Shown piece by piece: positions 22,576 through 30,955 of a stretch of 64,000 nt of DNA. A program made the position numbers and the translations under genes. Under the pieces are notes generated by a model. The model ran no database searches. It saw only the letters and a program-made list of their open reading frames with translations, and was not told where the DNA came from. Numbering within the stretch: the first letter of the stretch is position 1; the number at the start of each line of letters is the position of its first letter. Origin of the DNA: Actinomadura citrea (GTDB lineage Bacteria > Actinomycetota > Actinomycetes > Streptosporangiales > Streptosporangiaceae); contig NZ_JACCBT010000001.1 in assembly GCF_013409045.1 (NCBI RefSeq), positions 1,178,001-1,242,000 on the forward strand, given 5' to 3'.

Positions 22576-24624
22576 TCACGGCGTGCGGTGGGCGTCGGTT
22601 CGCTCTTGGGCGTGGTGCCAGGCGTAGGTGAAGCGGTCGGGGAGCGGCCGCCAGGCGAAGGGGTTGTGGGGGTCCTCCGCGTCGGCCGCGGTCTTCATGT
22701 CGGCCTTCCACGCTTCCTGGGGCGGTGGGCCCTGGGTCCGGGGACCGGGGAGGAAGATCTTGCGGCCCTCGCGCGCCTGCTCGCTCCGGATCACCAGATT
22801 CCGGGCCACCAGGGGGTCGGCGGCCTTGCGGAGGCGGGCGGGGGTCCAGCGGTTCCACTTCCGCACGTTGCGGTCCGTCGGTTCGTCGAGGGCCAGCAAC
22901 TGGAGGTAGAGCGCGGCGGAGTCCGGCGGGACGTCGAGGCGCCCGACGGCCTCCTCCACCAGGGACGGCGCCGAAGCCGACGGATCGGCCTCGTATGCCC
23001 CTTCCGGCAGCGCGCCGGAACGGATGCGGTGCGCCATGGCCTGGGCGCCCCTCCCGCGCAGCAGGCGCACGCGTTCGAAGGCGTGCCTGCTGTTCCGGGA
23101 CGCGTCCACCACCTCGGCCAGACGCTCGGTCCGGCCGTCGACGCCGTACAGGGCGGGGCGGAAGAACAGGTTCGCGAGCCGCTGCCGGGCGACGAGTGAG
23201 GCGACCGTGAGGCCGTCGTCGACGTAGTCGACCGTGAGTTCGCTCGGGCCGCTGTGGGGGACGGTCCCGAACCTGGAGGTGATCGCGTCCAGCCCCTGCG
23301 CCTTGACGTCGAAGAGGCAGGCGGGCAGCAGCAGGCCGGGGTTCGCCAGCCGTTGGAGCAGCAGGTCGTAGGCCGCGGGCGCGCCCTCCCGAACCGGGTC
23401 ACCCGCGGGAAGCTCCTCGTAGGACCACCGGAGCCCGAGCAACACGGCTTCGATCAGGTTCTGCAGCTGGAGCGTCTCGGCGGCAGGGACGCACTTCTGG
23501 TTCTTGTACCTGGGGCTGTCGGCGGACTCCAGCCAGGTGTCCAGGTCCCTGGTGAGCAGCGGGACGGCACCGGGATCGGCGAGCCATTCGCACAGTTGCG
23601 CGCCGGTGACATTCGGGGCCGCCTTCTCGGCCGCCTGAACGGTGCTCAGGGGCGCGACCGGCTTCTCGCCGAATCTCTGCCGCCACGCCTGCGAGAGACG
23701 CAGCGCGACCTCGCTGAGCCCTCCTGGCTCCCACAACCGTTCCGGATCCTGCGGGAGGATCTCGGCGAGCAGTTCGAGCCGGTCCTCGTCGGTGTGCCCT
23801 TCCATGTCCCGGAACCAGGCGTCCTGGAGGTCGCGGAGCGTGACCTTGAGGGTCTTGCGCGCCTGGGCGGTCAGCTCGCTCCCGTTGGAGTTGGGGTGCC
23901 CGGGGAACCCGCACAGCGCCACGGCCGCGGTGGTGCGGGACGTGCCGGTCCTCGCGGCCAGGAGGTCCACGGCGCCGCGGTCCCAGGGCACCGGGCCCTT
24001 GGCACGGACCAGTGCGACCAGCCGGGTGAGCTGATCGGCGTCACCCCACCTCAGGGGTGCTTCGGCGACGTCCACGACCGCGCCGAGGGCGGGCGGGTCG
24101 GCCTGCCCGAACGCGTGGTCGAGGAAGACCAGCTCCGGATTCTCGCGGGCGATCCATTCCGCGTCGGCGCCCCCGATCGTCACGGCCGCCCCGTGCTCGT
24201 CCCGTGAGGCGGTGGCGGTCGCGGCCACGCGTCCCCGGCGCAGCCGGACGGCCGGATCGGCCATGGGCGAGCGCGACCACATCTCCAGCAGCGCCAGCAG
24301 GCCCTCCCGGTGGTGATCGGCGGTGGCGGGCGAGACGGCCCGCACCGCGACGGCGCCGATCCGTCCGACCAGCGGCCCCCACGGGCAGATGGCGGACGTC
24401 TGCCCGGCCGCGGCCGTCGCGGCGTCCTCCGCTCCGGCCAGGAACCGGCCGACCATGTCGATGTGGGCGAGCGTGCTCGTGGGCCGTCCGCCGAACCCGC
24501 GTCTCGTGACGAGCCGGCTCAGCATCGCCTCGACGTCGGGTTCATGCTCGGAAAGTCGCGCGCGGTCGTCCGTCCGCCCGGTCTCGTCTGCCACGGCCGC
24601 AGTTCTACACCGCGCCGGCGACAT
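22576..24624 (-). CDS. Large uncharacterised protein (682 residues)
   Basis: The product begins MSPARCRTAAVADETGRTDD; GTG 24594 at ADETG is an alternative start. It has no signal peptide or membrane helix. An Ala-rich helical N-terminal third is followed by LLAARTGTSRTTAAVALCGF (about 225-244), which looks like a helix-turn-helix. Helical repeats come next, and the C-terminus WTPARLRKAADPLVARNLVI is of winged-helix appearance. Such long soluble proteins occur in actinobacteria near MoxR/VWA-type clusters, but none is present here. It stands alone between DUF2516 and the divergent ArsR operon. I do not recognise a family, and no catalytic motif is evident. Confidence 0.7.
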   Translation of the reverse strand: MSPARCRTAAVADETGRTDDRARLSEHEPDVEAMLSRLVTRRGFGGRPTSTLAHIDMVGRFLAGAEDAATAAAGQTSAICPWGPLVGRIGAVAVRAVSPATADHHREGLLALLEMWSRSPMADPAVRLRRGRVAATATASRDEHGAAVTIGGADAEWIARENPELVFLDHAFGQADPPALGAVVDVAEAPLRWGDADQLTRLVALVRAKGPVPWDRGAVDLLAARTGTSRTTAAVALCGFPGHPNSNGSELTAQARKTLKVTLRDLQDAWFRDMEGHTDEDRLELLAEILPQDPERLWEPGGLSEVALRLSQAWRQRFGEKPVAPLSTVQAAEKAAPNVTGAQLCEWLADPGAVPLLTRDLDTWLESADSPRYKNQKCVPAAETLQLQNLIEAVLLGLRWSYEELPAGDPVREGAPAAYDLLLQRLANPGLLLPACLFDVKAQGLDAITSRFGTVPHSGPSELTVDYVDDGLTVASLVARQRLANLFFRPALYGVDGRTERLAEVVDASRNSRHAFERVRLLRGRGAQAMAHRIRSGALPEGAYEADPSASAPSLVEEAVGRLDVPPDSAALYLQLLALDEPTDRNVRKWNRWTPARLRKAADPLVARNLVIRSEQAREGRKIFLPGPRTQGPPPQEAWKADMKTAADAEDPHNPFAWRPLPDRFTYAWHHAQERTDAHRTP

Positions 24625-24689
24625 TTACTGATCTTTCGTCCCATCCGATCGCTGACACCGGCGAACGGGACCCGCCTGATTCGTCCTGC

Positions 24690-24717
24690 TTGACGCATGC
24701 CGATATGGGCATATGAT
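24690..24717 (+). promoter_or_regulatory. arsR-type operon promoter with embedded operator
   Basis: TTGACG (24690-24695) and TATGAT (24712-24717) are separated by 16 bp and are close to the main-sigma consensus. The palindrome ATATG-GG-CATAT (24703-24714) lies between them, so the ArsR protein should block polymerase here. The ATG at 24724 is only 7 bp from the -10, indicating a leaderless mRNA. Confidence 0.75.
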
Positions 24718-24723
24718 GAGGTC

Positions 24724-25065
24724 ATGGCACGAGCAGCGACGACGTCGGACGTCTTCAACGCGATCGCCGAGCCGCAGCGCCGGGACATCCTGGCGCTGCT
24801 GCGGTCGGGCGAGCGGCCGGTGACCGAGTTGGCCCGGGAGCTGGGGATGACTCAGCCGGGGGCGTCCAAGCACCTGCGGGTGCTCCGGGAGGTGGGGCTG
24901 GTGCGGGACCGCAGGGAGGGCAAGCAGCGCCTCTACGGCCTGGACGCCCGCGGGCTGCGGCCGGTCCACGAGTGGACCGGCGGATTCGAGCGGTTCTGGA
25001 ACGAGAGTTTCGACCGGTTGGACACCTACGTGCAGGACCTCAAGCAGACACGGCAGGAGGAATGA
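24724..25065 (+). CDS. ArsR-family winged-helix regulator
   Basis: The 113-residue product (MARAATTSDVFNAIAEPQRR) has the ArsR core: RRDILALLRSGERPVTELAR, then ELGMTQPGASKHLRVLREVG as the recognition helix and LVRDRREGKQRLYGLD as the wing. No Cys metal-binding motif is present, which fits the large group of ArsR proteins that control SRPBCC genes. It starts the operon ArsR - SRPBCC - RibD-like, with 3 bp and a 1-bp overlap between genes. The promoter shows a built-in operator. Confidence 0.92.
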   Translation: MARAATTSDVFNAIAEPQRRDILALLRSGERPVTELARELGMTQPGASKHLRVLREVGLVRDRREGKQRLYGLDARGLRPVHEWTGGFERFWNESFDRLDTYVQDLKQTRQEE

Positions 25066-25068
25066 CCT

Positions 25069-25575
25069 ATGGCAGGGAGAAGGCAGCCAACGGGGGCGGA
25101 GCCGGCGACGGCCGACCGGGAGATCGTGGTCTCCCGGGTCATCGACGCCCCGCGGGAGCTGGTGTTCGAGGCGTTCACCGAGGTGCGGCACCTGTCGCGG
25201 TGGTGGGGGCCGGAGGGGTTCACCACCACCACGCGGTCCTTCGAGTTCCGCGTCGGCGGTGAGTGGGACTTCGTGCTGCACGGGCCGGACGGGACGGACT
25301 ACCAGGAGTGGATCACCTGGACCGAGATCGTCCCGCCGGAGCGGATCGCGCTACTGCACGGTGAGACCCGCGGCGACCCGAACGCCTTCACGTCGGTCCT
25401 GACGTTCGCGCCCGACGGCGCGGCGACCCGGATCGAGATGAACACGGTGTTCCCCACCAGGGAACTGCGCGACGAGGCGGTCGAGAAGTACCACGCGATC
25501 GAGGGCGGCCGGCAGACCCTGGGCAACCTGGCCGCCTACGTCACCGAGATCGTTCGGAAGGGAGCCGAGGACTGA
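25069..25575 (+). CDS. SRPBCC (AHSA1-like) family protein
   Basis: The 168-residue product shows the AHSA1/START fold pattern. VVSRVIDAPRELVFEAFTEV (about 21-40) is strand and helix 1, HLSRWWGPEGFTTTT the loop, and GEWDFVLHGPDGTDYQEWITWTEIVPPERI the central sheet. These proteins have a hydrophobic pocket but usually no known ligand. Genes of this kind are almost always coupled to an ArsR regulator as here. The stop overlaps the next start in TGATG. Confidence 0.92.
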   Translation: MAGRRQPTGAEPATADREIVVSRVIDAPRELVFEAFTEVRHLSRWWGPEGFTTTTRSFEFRVGGEWDFVLHGPDGTDYQEWITWTEIVPPERIALLHGETRGDPNAFTSVLTFAPDGAATRIEMNTVFPTRELRDEAVEKYHAIEGGRQTLGNLAAYVTEIVRKGAED

Positions 25576-26195
25576 TGGCCGGGAAAGTGTTCTTCAGCGT
25601 GTCCATGTCGCTGGACGGCTTCATCGCGCCCGAGTCCCTCGGGGAGCTGATGGGGCGGCAGTGGAGGGAACTGCAGGCGTGGATCCTCCCGCAGCGGTTC
25701 TTCCGGGAGAACCTGAACCTCGGCGAGGGCGGCGAGGAAGGGCGCGACAACGACATCGTGCGGGAGACGTTCGAGCGCACCGGCGCGAGCGTCATGGGCA
25801 AGCGCATGTTCGACGCGGGCGAGCGGATGTGGCCGGAGGAGGCGCCGTTCCACACACCGGTCTTCGTCGTGACGCACGAGAAGCGCGACCCCTGGGAGCG
25901 GCCGGGTGGGACCACCTTCCACTTCGTCAACGACGGCATCGAGTCCGCGCTCGACCAGGCCCGCGAGGCCGCCGGCGACCGCGACGTCCGCATCGCGGGC
26001 GGCGGCGCGACGATCCTGGAGTACGTGAACGCCGGCCTGGTCGACGAGTTCTCGATCGCACTGTCGCCCGTGCTGTTCGGCTCCGGTGTCCGCCTGTTCG
26101 AGGGCGTGGACGCGGGCCGCGTGGCACTGGAGCCGGTCCGTGCGGAGCCCTCCCCGAGGGCGACGCACCTGACCTACGCCGTCCGGGAGCGGTAG
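25575..26195 (+). CDS. Dihydrofolate reductase / RibD C-terminal family protein
   Basis: The 206-residue product starts MAGKVFFSVSMSLDGFIAPE and has GASVMGKRMFDAGERMW (about 74-90) and VRIAGGGATILEYVNAGLVD (about 136-155). These are the cofactor-binding loop and GGG motif of RibD_C reductases. The substrate is unknown. It is the last gene of the ArsR operon and is followed by a strong hairpin shared with the converging TetR gene. It is only distantly similar to the family member at 8221. Confidence 0.88.
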   Translation: MAGKVFFSVSMSLDGFIAPESLGELMGRQWRELQAWILPQRFFRENLNLGEGGEEGRDNDIVRETFERTGASVMGKRMFDAGERMWPEEAPFHTPVFVVTHEKRDPWERPGGTTFHFVNDGIESALDQAREAAGDRDVRIAGGGATILEYVNAGLVDEFSIALSPVLFGSGVRLFEGVDAGRVALEPVRAEPSPRATHLTYAVRER

Positions 26196-26237
26196 CCGCA
26201 CGGCGGACGGCGAGCTCACCGGCGGAGCGACCCTTGA

Positions 26238-26281
26238 GCCGGGCACCGGTCGGCGGGCGCCTCCGCCGGCCGGTGCCCGGC
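26238..26281. terminator. Bidirectional terminator
   Basis: GCCGGGCACCGG (26238-26249) pairs with CCGGTGCCCGGC (26270-26281). An inner CGGCGG/CCGCCG extends the stem. It separates the converging RibD-like and TetR genes. Confidence 0.75.
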
Positions 26282-26284
26282 GGT

Positions 26285-26914
26285 TCAGGGGGAGGGGCGC
26301 GACAGCGCGTCCACCGAGACGAGGCCGTGCTCGACCAGGTCCACGGCGCGGTCGAGGGCGGTGCGCATGGACAGGGGGTCGTAGCCCTCGCGGCGGCAGT
26401 GCGCGACGACCGCCTGCATGCCGCCGACCGCGATGCCCGCGGCGGCCACCGCGTCGATCTCGGAGATGCCGGGGCACAGTTCGCGCAGCAGCGCCTCGAT
26501 CGCGTCCTGGGCGTCGGTCATGCGCTGCAGCGCCCTGGCGCGCAGGGCGGGACGCTCCAGGATGAGGGCGACCTGGACGGGGCCGTACTCGCGGTGCTCG
26601 GCCACCACCGCCTCCAGGACGTCCACGATGCTGCGCCGGATCGTCTCCATGGGGGACTCGCCGGGGGTGCGGCGCAGCCGCTCGGCGACCTCGGCGAGCC
26701 GGTCGTCGATCTCGGCGAAGATCACGTCTTCCTTGGAGGGGAAGTAGCTGAAGAACGTGCGGGGGGAGACGTCGGCGGCGGCCGCGATGTCGGCGATCGT
26801 CGTCTCCTCGTAGCCGCGCTCGGCGAACAGGCGCAGCGCGGCCGTCGCGATGGCCTGCCGCGTGCGCATCTTCTTGCGCTCCCGCAGCCCCGGCCGGCCG
26901 GCGTCCTCCTCCAT
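26285..26914 (-). CDS. TetR-family regulator of the adjacent MMPL transporter
   Basis: The 209-residue product starts MEEDAGRPGLRERKKMRTRQ and has a textbook TetR helix-turn-helix (ETTIADIAAAADVSPRTFFS, about 35-54) plus YFPSKEDVIF. The ligand domain is all-helical with SIVDVLEAVVAEHREYGPVQ. ATG 26914 is divergent from the MMPL gene 73 bp away, with several TTGCA/TGCAA repeats between, so it most likely represses the pump and itself. Confidence 0.93.
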   Translation of the reverse strand: MEEDAGRPGLRERKKMRTRQAIATAALRLFAERGYEETTIADIAAAADVSPRTFFSYFPSKEDVIFAEIDDRLAEVAERLRRTPGESPMETIRRSIVDVLEAVVAEHREYGPVQVALILERPALRARALQRMTDAQDAIEALLRELCPGISEIDAVAAAGIAVGGMQAVVAHCRREGYDPLSMRTALDRAVDLVEHGLVSVDALSRPSP

Positions 26915-26934
26915 GTGACGGACATTACCATGGC

Positions 26935-26968
26935 TGCAAAGTTGCATCTGTTGCAAAACTGCATGCAA
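26935..26968. promoter_or_regulatory. TetR/MMPL intergenic operator cluster
   Basis: TGCAA-AG-TTGCA (26935-26946) overlaps a wider pair TTGCAT (26942-26947) and ATGCAA (26963-26968), with another TTGCA inside at 26951. At least four half sites occur within 34 bp between the divergent starts. Confidence 0.6.
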
Positions 26969-26986
26969 TGGGTGTTTTCTGCGGGC

Positions 26987-29296
26987 ATGGCGCGTTTCCT
27001 GGAGGCACTCGGACGGCTCTGCGTGCGACGGCGCCGCGCGGTGTTCGAGCTCTGGGTCGCCGCGATGATCGGTGCCGGTGTGCTCGGCCTGGTGCACGGG
27101 GGCATGTTCGTCCAGCAGAGCACGCTGCCCGGCACCGAGACCCAGCGCGCCATCGACACGCTCGGGCAGGACTTCCCCGCGATGACCGGGCCGACCGCGA
27201 CCGTGGTGTTCCACGAGACCCGCCAGGCCAGCCCCGCCGACTGGAGGGTCGCGCTCACCGTCGGCCAGTCGATCGAGAACATCGGCGGGCTCGACCGGGT
27301 CGCGTTCGTCGAGAACCCCTACGCGCAGGGGATGGGCGGACTGAAGGACGATGCCGCCGTCGTCGTCCGGCTCAACTTCACCGGCACGATGAGCGACGTC
27401 GGCCACGCCGACCTCGACGCGCTGAACCGGGCCGTCGAGCCCGCGCGGATGGCCGGGCTGGAGGTGAAGTTCGGCGGGATCGTCGCGATGATCCTCAACC
27501 AGCCGAAGGGCGGGCCGCAGGAGGGCGTCGGGATCCTGCTGGCGATGCTCGTCCTGCTGCTGGCGTTCGGCTCGTTCCTCGCCGCGGGTATCCCGGTCGT
27601 GGTGTCGCTGTGCGGGATGGTGGTCGCGTACTCGCTGATCCACTTCCTCGCGTCGATGTTCCAGATCGCGCCGACCGCGCCGATGGTCGCCGCGATGCTC
27701 GGCATCGGCGCCGGGATCGACTACGCCCTGTTCATCGTGACGCGCTACCGGCAGCAGCTCGCCGAGGGCGACGACGTCGAGACCGCGGTCGGGCGCGCCA
27801 TGGCGCACTCGGGCCACGCGGTCGTGTTCGCCGGCGGCACCGTCGTGTTCGCGATCTGCGGGCTGTTCCTGTCCGGGATCGCCTTCATCGGACGCATCGG
27901 GATCGCCGCCGCGCTGACCGTCGCGATCATGGTCGCCGCCGCGCTGACCCTGCTGCCGGCGATCCTCGGCGCCCTGGGCCCGCGCATCGACCGGTACCGC
28001 ATGCCCCGGGTGCGCCCGGACCGCGGCTCCGCCCGCTGGGCGGCCTGGGGGCGGCACGTCGACCGCCACGCCTGGCCGTACGCGATCGTCGCGACGCTCG
28101 TCCTGCTGACGCTGTCCATCCCGACGCTCAGCCTGCGGTTCGGGGTGATGGCCGACAGCATGTCGTCCCCGAAGATGGAGGCGCGGCAGGCCTACGACAT
28201 CGTCGCCGAAGAGTTCGGCGCGGGCCACTACAGCCCGTTCGTCGTGGTCGCGAAGGTGCCGGGCGAGGAGAAGCGCGTCAGACCGAAGCGCGTGGTCCCG
28301 ACCGTCAAGGGACGCGGGGGGCTGTCCGGCCTGACGGGCCCGGCGGCGGCCGGGCCGAGTCCGTCCCCGGAGCCGGCCCGTCCCAAGGGCGCGCCGGACA
28401 CGAGCAAGAAGCCCGACAAGCGTGCGGTGCTCCTCGGGCAGGAACTGCGGCAGAAGCTCTCCGAGGTGCCCGGCGTGGTGTTCGCCGGGGAGCCCGTCGT
28501 GACCGGGACGACGGCGATCGTGCAGGTCGTCCCGCGGGACGCGCCGCACGCCGCGTCGACCACCGACCTCGTCCACCGCCTGCGGAACGTGGAGCTCCGC
28601 GACGCGCGGGCCGCCCATCCGGGCACCCGGATCTACCTCGGCGGGGAGAACCCGGCGATCATCGACATCGCCGCCACGGTCGGGGACCGCATGCCGACCG
28701 TGGTCGTCGCGGTGGTGGGCGTCGCCCTCCTGCTGCTGGTCGTCGCGTTCCGGTCGGTGATCGTCCCGGTGAAGGCCGCACTGATGAACCTGCTGTCGAT
28801 CGGCGCCTCGTTCGGCGTCGTCACGGCCGTCTTCCAGTGGGGCTGGGGCGTCGAGCTGTTCGGCGTCGACCAGGCCATCCCCATCATGTCGTTCATCCCG
28901 CTGTTCATGTTCGCCCTGATCTTCGGGCTGTCCATGGACTACGAGGTCTTCCTGCTGTCGCGGATCAAGGAGGAGTACGACCGGACGGGCGATCCGCACG
29001 AGTCCGTCGTGATCGGCATCGGCGCCACCGCCCGCCTCATCACCTCGGCCGCGCTCATCATGATCTTCGTGTTCGCCAGCTTCGTCCCGCAGCCGGACCC
29101 CATGGTGAAGATGATGGCCCTGGGGCTGGCGGTCGCCGTCGCCATGGACGCCACGATCGTGCGCCTCATGCTCGTCCCGGCGCTGATGAGCCTGCTCGGC
29201 CACGCCAACTGGTGGTGGCCGGGCCGCACCCGCCCGACCGCGCCGCCGCCCCCGGAACCCGTCCACGAACAGCTGGAGCTGGAGCTCACGACCTGA
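26987..29296 (+). CDS. MMPL-family RND transporter
   Basis: The 769-residue product has the MMPL layout. A first helix (about 18-38) and an exported domain with PGTETQRAIDTLGQDFP are followed by helices from about 180 with GIGAGIDYALFIVTRYRQQL, the proton-relay Asp motif. A second exported domain contains a Pro/Lys-rich insert (about 425-480), and a second helix bundle carries FGLSMDYEVFLLSRIKEEYD. These pumps export lipids, siderophores or drugs. ATG 26987 is used; ATG 26964 is in frame upstream within the operator. The TetR gene is divergent. Confidence 0.92.
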   Translation: MARFLEALGRLCVRRRRAVFELWVAAMIGAGVLGLVHGGMFVQQSTLPGTETQRAIDTLGQDFPAMTGPTATVVFHETRQASPADWRVALTVGQSIENIGGLDRVAFVENPYAQGMGGLKDDAAVVVRLNFTGTMSDVGHADLDALNRAVEPARMAGLEVKFGGIVAMILNQPKGGPQEGVGILLAMLVLLLAFGSFLAAGIPVVVSLCGMVVAYSLIHFLASMFQIAPTAPMVAAMLGIGAGIDYALFIVTRYRQQLAEGDDVETAVGRAMAHSGHAVVFAGGTVVFAICGLFLSGIAFIGRIGIAAALTVAIMVAAALTLLPAILGALGPRIDRYRMPRVRPDRGSARWAAWGRHVDRHAWPYAIVATLVLLTLSIPTLSLRFGVMADSMSSPKMEARQAYDIVAEEFGAGHYSPFVVVAKVPGEEKRVRPKRVVPTVKGRGGLSGLTGPAAAGPSPSPEPARPKGAPDTSKKPDKRAVLLGQELRQKLSEVPGVVFAGEPVVTGTTAIVQVVPRDAPHAASTTDLVHRLRNVELRDARAAHPGTRIYLGGENPAIIDIAATVGDRMPTVVVAVVGVALLLLVVAFRSVIVPVKAALMNLLSIGASFGVVTAVFQWGWGVELFGVDQAIPIMSFIPLFMFALIFGLSMDYEVFLLSRIKEEYDRTGDPHESVVIGIGATARLITSAALIMIFVFASFVPQPDPMVKMMALGLAVAVAMDATIVRLMLVPALMSLLGHANWWWPGRTRPTAPPPPEPVHEQLELELTT

Positions 29297-29323
29297 CCCG
29301 CGACCGGCCCACCGCGGACCGGG

Positions 29324-29713
29324 TCAGGGGATCTGCTCCACACGGACGCCCGGGACGGACGCGTAGAGGTCGGGGTCGGCGGTGACCAGCGGCCAGCGGC
29401 GCCACCGGGCGGACCAGGCGGCCTGGGCGGCGTCCATGCCGAGGTTCGGGATCGTCGTGACGAGCAGGCCGGTCTGCTGGGCGATCACGTCGTCGAGGTC
29501 GTCGACGTGCACGACCTGCATGCCGGGGAGGCGTTCCAGCAGGGCGCGGCCGTGGTCGGGGACGAGCTGCCAGGCGCGGGCCAGCGAGGTCGCGGGGATG
29601 ACGATGGTGGCGTGCTGGGCGATGGACGCCCGGAGCCGGGCGCGGACGTAGACGGTCTTGCCGGTGGCGAGGTCCAGGAGTGCGGTCGCGTCGAAGACGT
29701 GACCGGTGATCAC
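29324..29713 (-). CDS. PIN-domain toxin (VapC-like)
   Basis: The 129-residue product starts with GTG 29713 and HVFDATALLDLATGK, where the first Asp (residue 8) begins the PIN acidic cluster. LGMDAAQAAWSARWRRWPLV then TADPDLYASV supplies the other acidic residues. PIN toxins are Mg-dependent RNases that often cut tRNA or rRNA. It is translationally coupled to the antitoxin by a GTGA overlap. The central part is Val/Asp-rich (MQVVHVDDLDDVIAQQTG) rather than the more usual form, so it is a divergent member. Confidence 0.8.
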   Translation of the reverse strand: MITGHVFDATALLDLATGKTVYVRARLRASIAQHATIVIPATSLARAWQLVPDHGRALLERLPGMQVVHVDDLDDVIAQQTGLLVTTIPNLGMDAAQAAWSARWRRWPLVTADPDLYASVPGVRVEQIP

Positions 29714-29949
29714 GCGACGTCCCGGCGGGACGAGGGGCCGCCCTCGACCAGCCGGTCGACCATGGCCTGCTCGTCCGGGCTCGGCGGGCCGAACAGGTCG
29801 TCGATCGTGGACGCGTCCCGCAGGTAGGCCAGCTTCAGCCGCGCGCCGTCCGCGAGGAACCCCGACACCGAGGCGATCTTCTTGTCCTCGGCGAGTCCCT
29901 GGAGCGTGGCGGCAAGCTCGTCGGGCAGCGTGATGTTGAGTCTCGCCAT
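29710..29949 (-). CDS. Antitoxin of the PIN toxin (ribbon-helix-helix-like)
   Basis: The 79-residue product starts MARLNITLPDELAATLQGLA, a ribbon-helix-helix pattern in which RLNITLP is the DNA-binding strand. The C-terminal half (LRDASTIDDLFGPPSPDEQA) would wrap the toxin. ATG 29949 has an 8-bp-arm palindrome 12 bp upstream, as expected for an autoregulated antitoxin. It precedes and overlaps the toxin gene. Confidence 0.8.
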   Translation of the reverse strand: MARLNITLPDELAATLQGLAEDKKIASVSGFLADGARLKLAYLRDASTIDDLFGPPSPDEQAMVDRLVEGGPSSRRDVA

Positions 29950-29960
29950 GGGGCACACGA

Positions 29961-29988
29961 TACACACTCGGGGGCCTCCCAGTGTGTA
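29961..29988. promoter_or_regulatory. Toxin-antitoxin operator TACACACT-N12-AGTGTGTA
   Basis: Perfect 8-bp arms with a 12-bp GC spacer lie immediately upstream of the antitoxin start, and TATCGT on the minus strand (29963-29958) could be the -10. Binding of two antitoxin dimers would fit the spacing. Confidence 0.65.
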
Positions 29989-30112
29989 CTCGGGCCCTCC
30001 CGGCTCCAGCGGAACGCAGGGCCCGGGACATTCGGCGGCGACGTGTCGATCTGGCCGGGGGCCGTTCGTGTAGAGGGCGGAACATCGATGTCCGAGGAGG
30101 ATGGTGAGGAAG

Positions 30113-30955
30113 ATGGACGAGGTACGGACGCTGCTCGGCGGCCGTGGACTGGTCGAGTCGCCGCGCTGGCACGGTGACCGGTTGTACTTCTCCGACTGGT
30201 CCGCGGGCGAGGTCATCGCGGTCGGATCGGACGGCGCGAGCGAGGTGGTGGCGCGGGTGGAGTCGCTCCCGCTGTGCACCGCGTGGCTGCCGGACGGCCG
30301 GATGGTGATCGTCTCGTCGGCGGACGGGCGGCTGCTGCGCCGGGAACCGGACGGATTCCTGGTCACCCACGCCGATCTCGGCCGGCCGGGCTGGAACGAC
30401 GTGGTCGCCGACGGGCGCGGCAACGTCTACGTCAACCGTCCCGGCTTCGACCCGATGGCCGGGGAGGAGTTCGCGCCCGGGGCGGTCGCCCTGGTGCGGC
30501 CGGACGGTTCCGTGCGCGAGGTGGCCGGCGACATCGCGTTCCCCAACGGCATGGCGGTGACGCCCGGCGACTCCACGCTGATCGTCGCGGACTCCTACGG
30601 CGGCGGCCTGCTGGCGTTCGACATCGGCGCGGACGGAGGGCTGTCCGGCCGCCGGACCTGGGCGGACCTCGGCGACGGCGTCCCGGACGGCATCTGCGTG
30701 GACGCGGAGAACGCCGTCTGGTACGCCGACGTCCCCCACCGGCGGTGCGTGCGCGTCGCCGAGGGCGGCGAGGTGCTGCGCGTGGTCGACCTCGATCGCG
30801 GGGGCTTCGCCTGCGTCCTCGGCGGGCCGGGCGGGACCACGCTGTTCGTCACGGCCGCCGAATGGCGCGGCATGACCGAGGCCGAGCCGGTGACGCCCGG
30901 CAGCGGCAGGGTCCTCAGCGTCGAGGTCGACGTCCCGGGCGCCGGACGGCCTTGA
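30113..30955 (+). CDS. SMP-30/gluconolactonase family protein
   Basis: The 280-residue product is a six-bladed beta-propeller of the SMP-30/gluconolactonase/LRE group. The metal-site residues are visible: LVESPRWHGDRLYFSDW (Glu, about 13-29), PGWNDVVADGRGNVYV (Asn, about 91-106) and VPDGICVDAENAVWYAD (Asp, about 188-204). It is likely a lactone hydrolase. ATG 30113 matches family starts; ATG 30101 is in frame but sits directly against the GGAGG site. Its stop and that of the converging HxlR gene form a TGATCA hexamer. Confidence 0.9.
   Translation: MDEVRTLLGGRGLVESPRWHGDRLYFSDWSAGEVIAVGSDGASEVVARVESLPLCTAWLPDGRMVIVSSADGRLLRREPDGFLVTHADLGRPGWNDVVADGRGNVYVNRPGFDPMAGEEFAPGAVALVRPDGSVREVAGDIAFPNGMAVTPGDSTLIVADSYGGGLLAFDIGADGGLSGRRTWADLGDGVPDGICVDAENAVWYADVPHRRCVRVAEGGEVLRVVDLDRGGFACVLGGPGGTTLFVTAAEWRGMTEAEPVTPGSGRVLSVEVDVPGAGRP

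Noticed and set aside
26285..29266. Long minus-strand frame of 993 codons opposite the MMPL gene
   Set aside because: Only its last 210 codons (the TetR gene) are real; the rest mirrors the MMPL codons.
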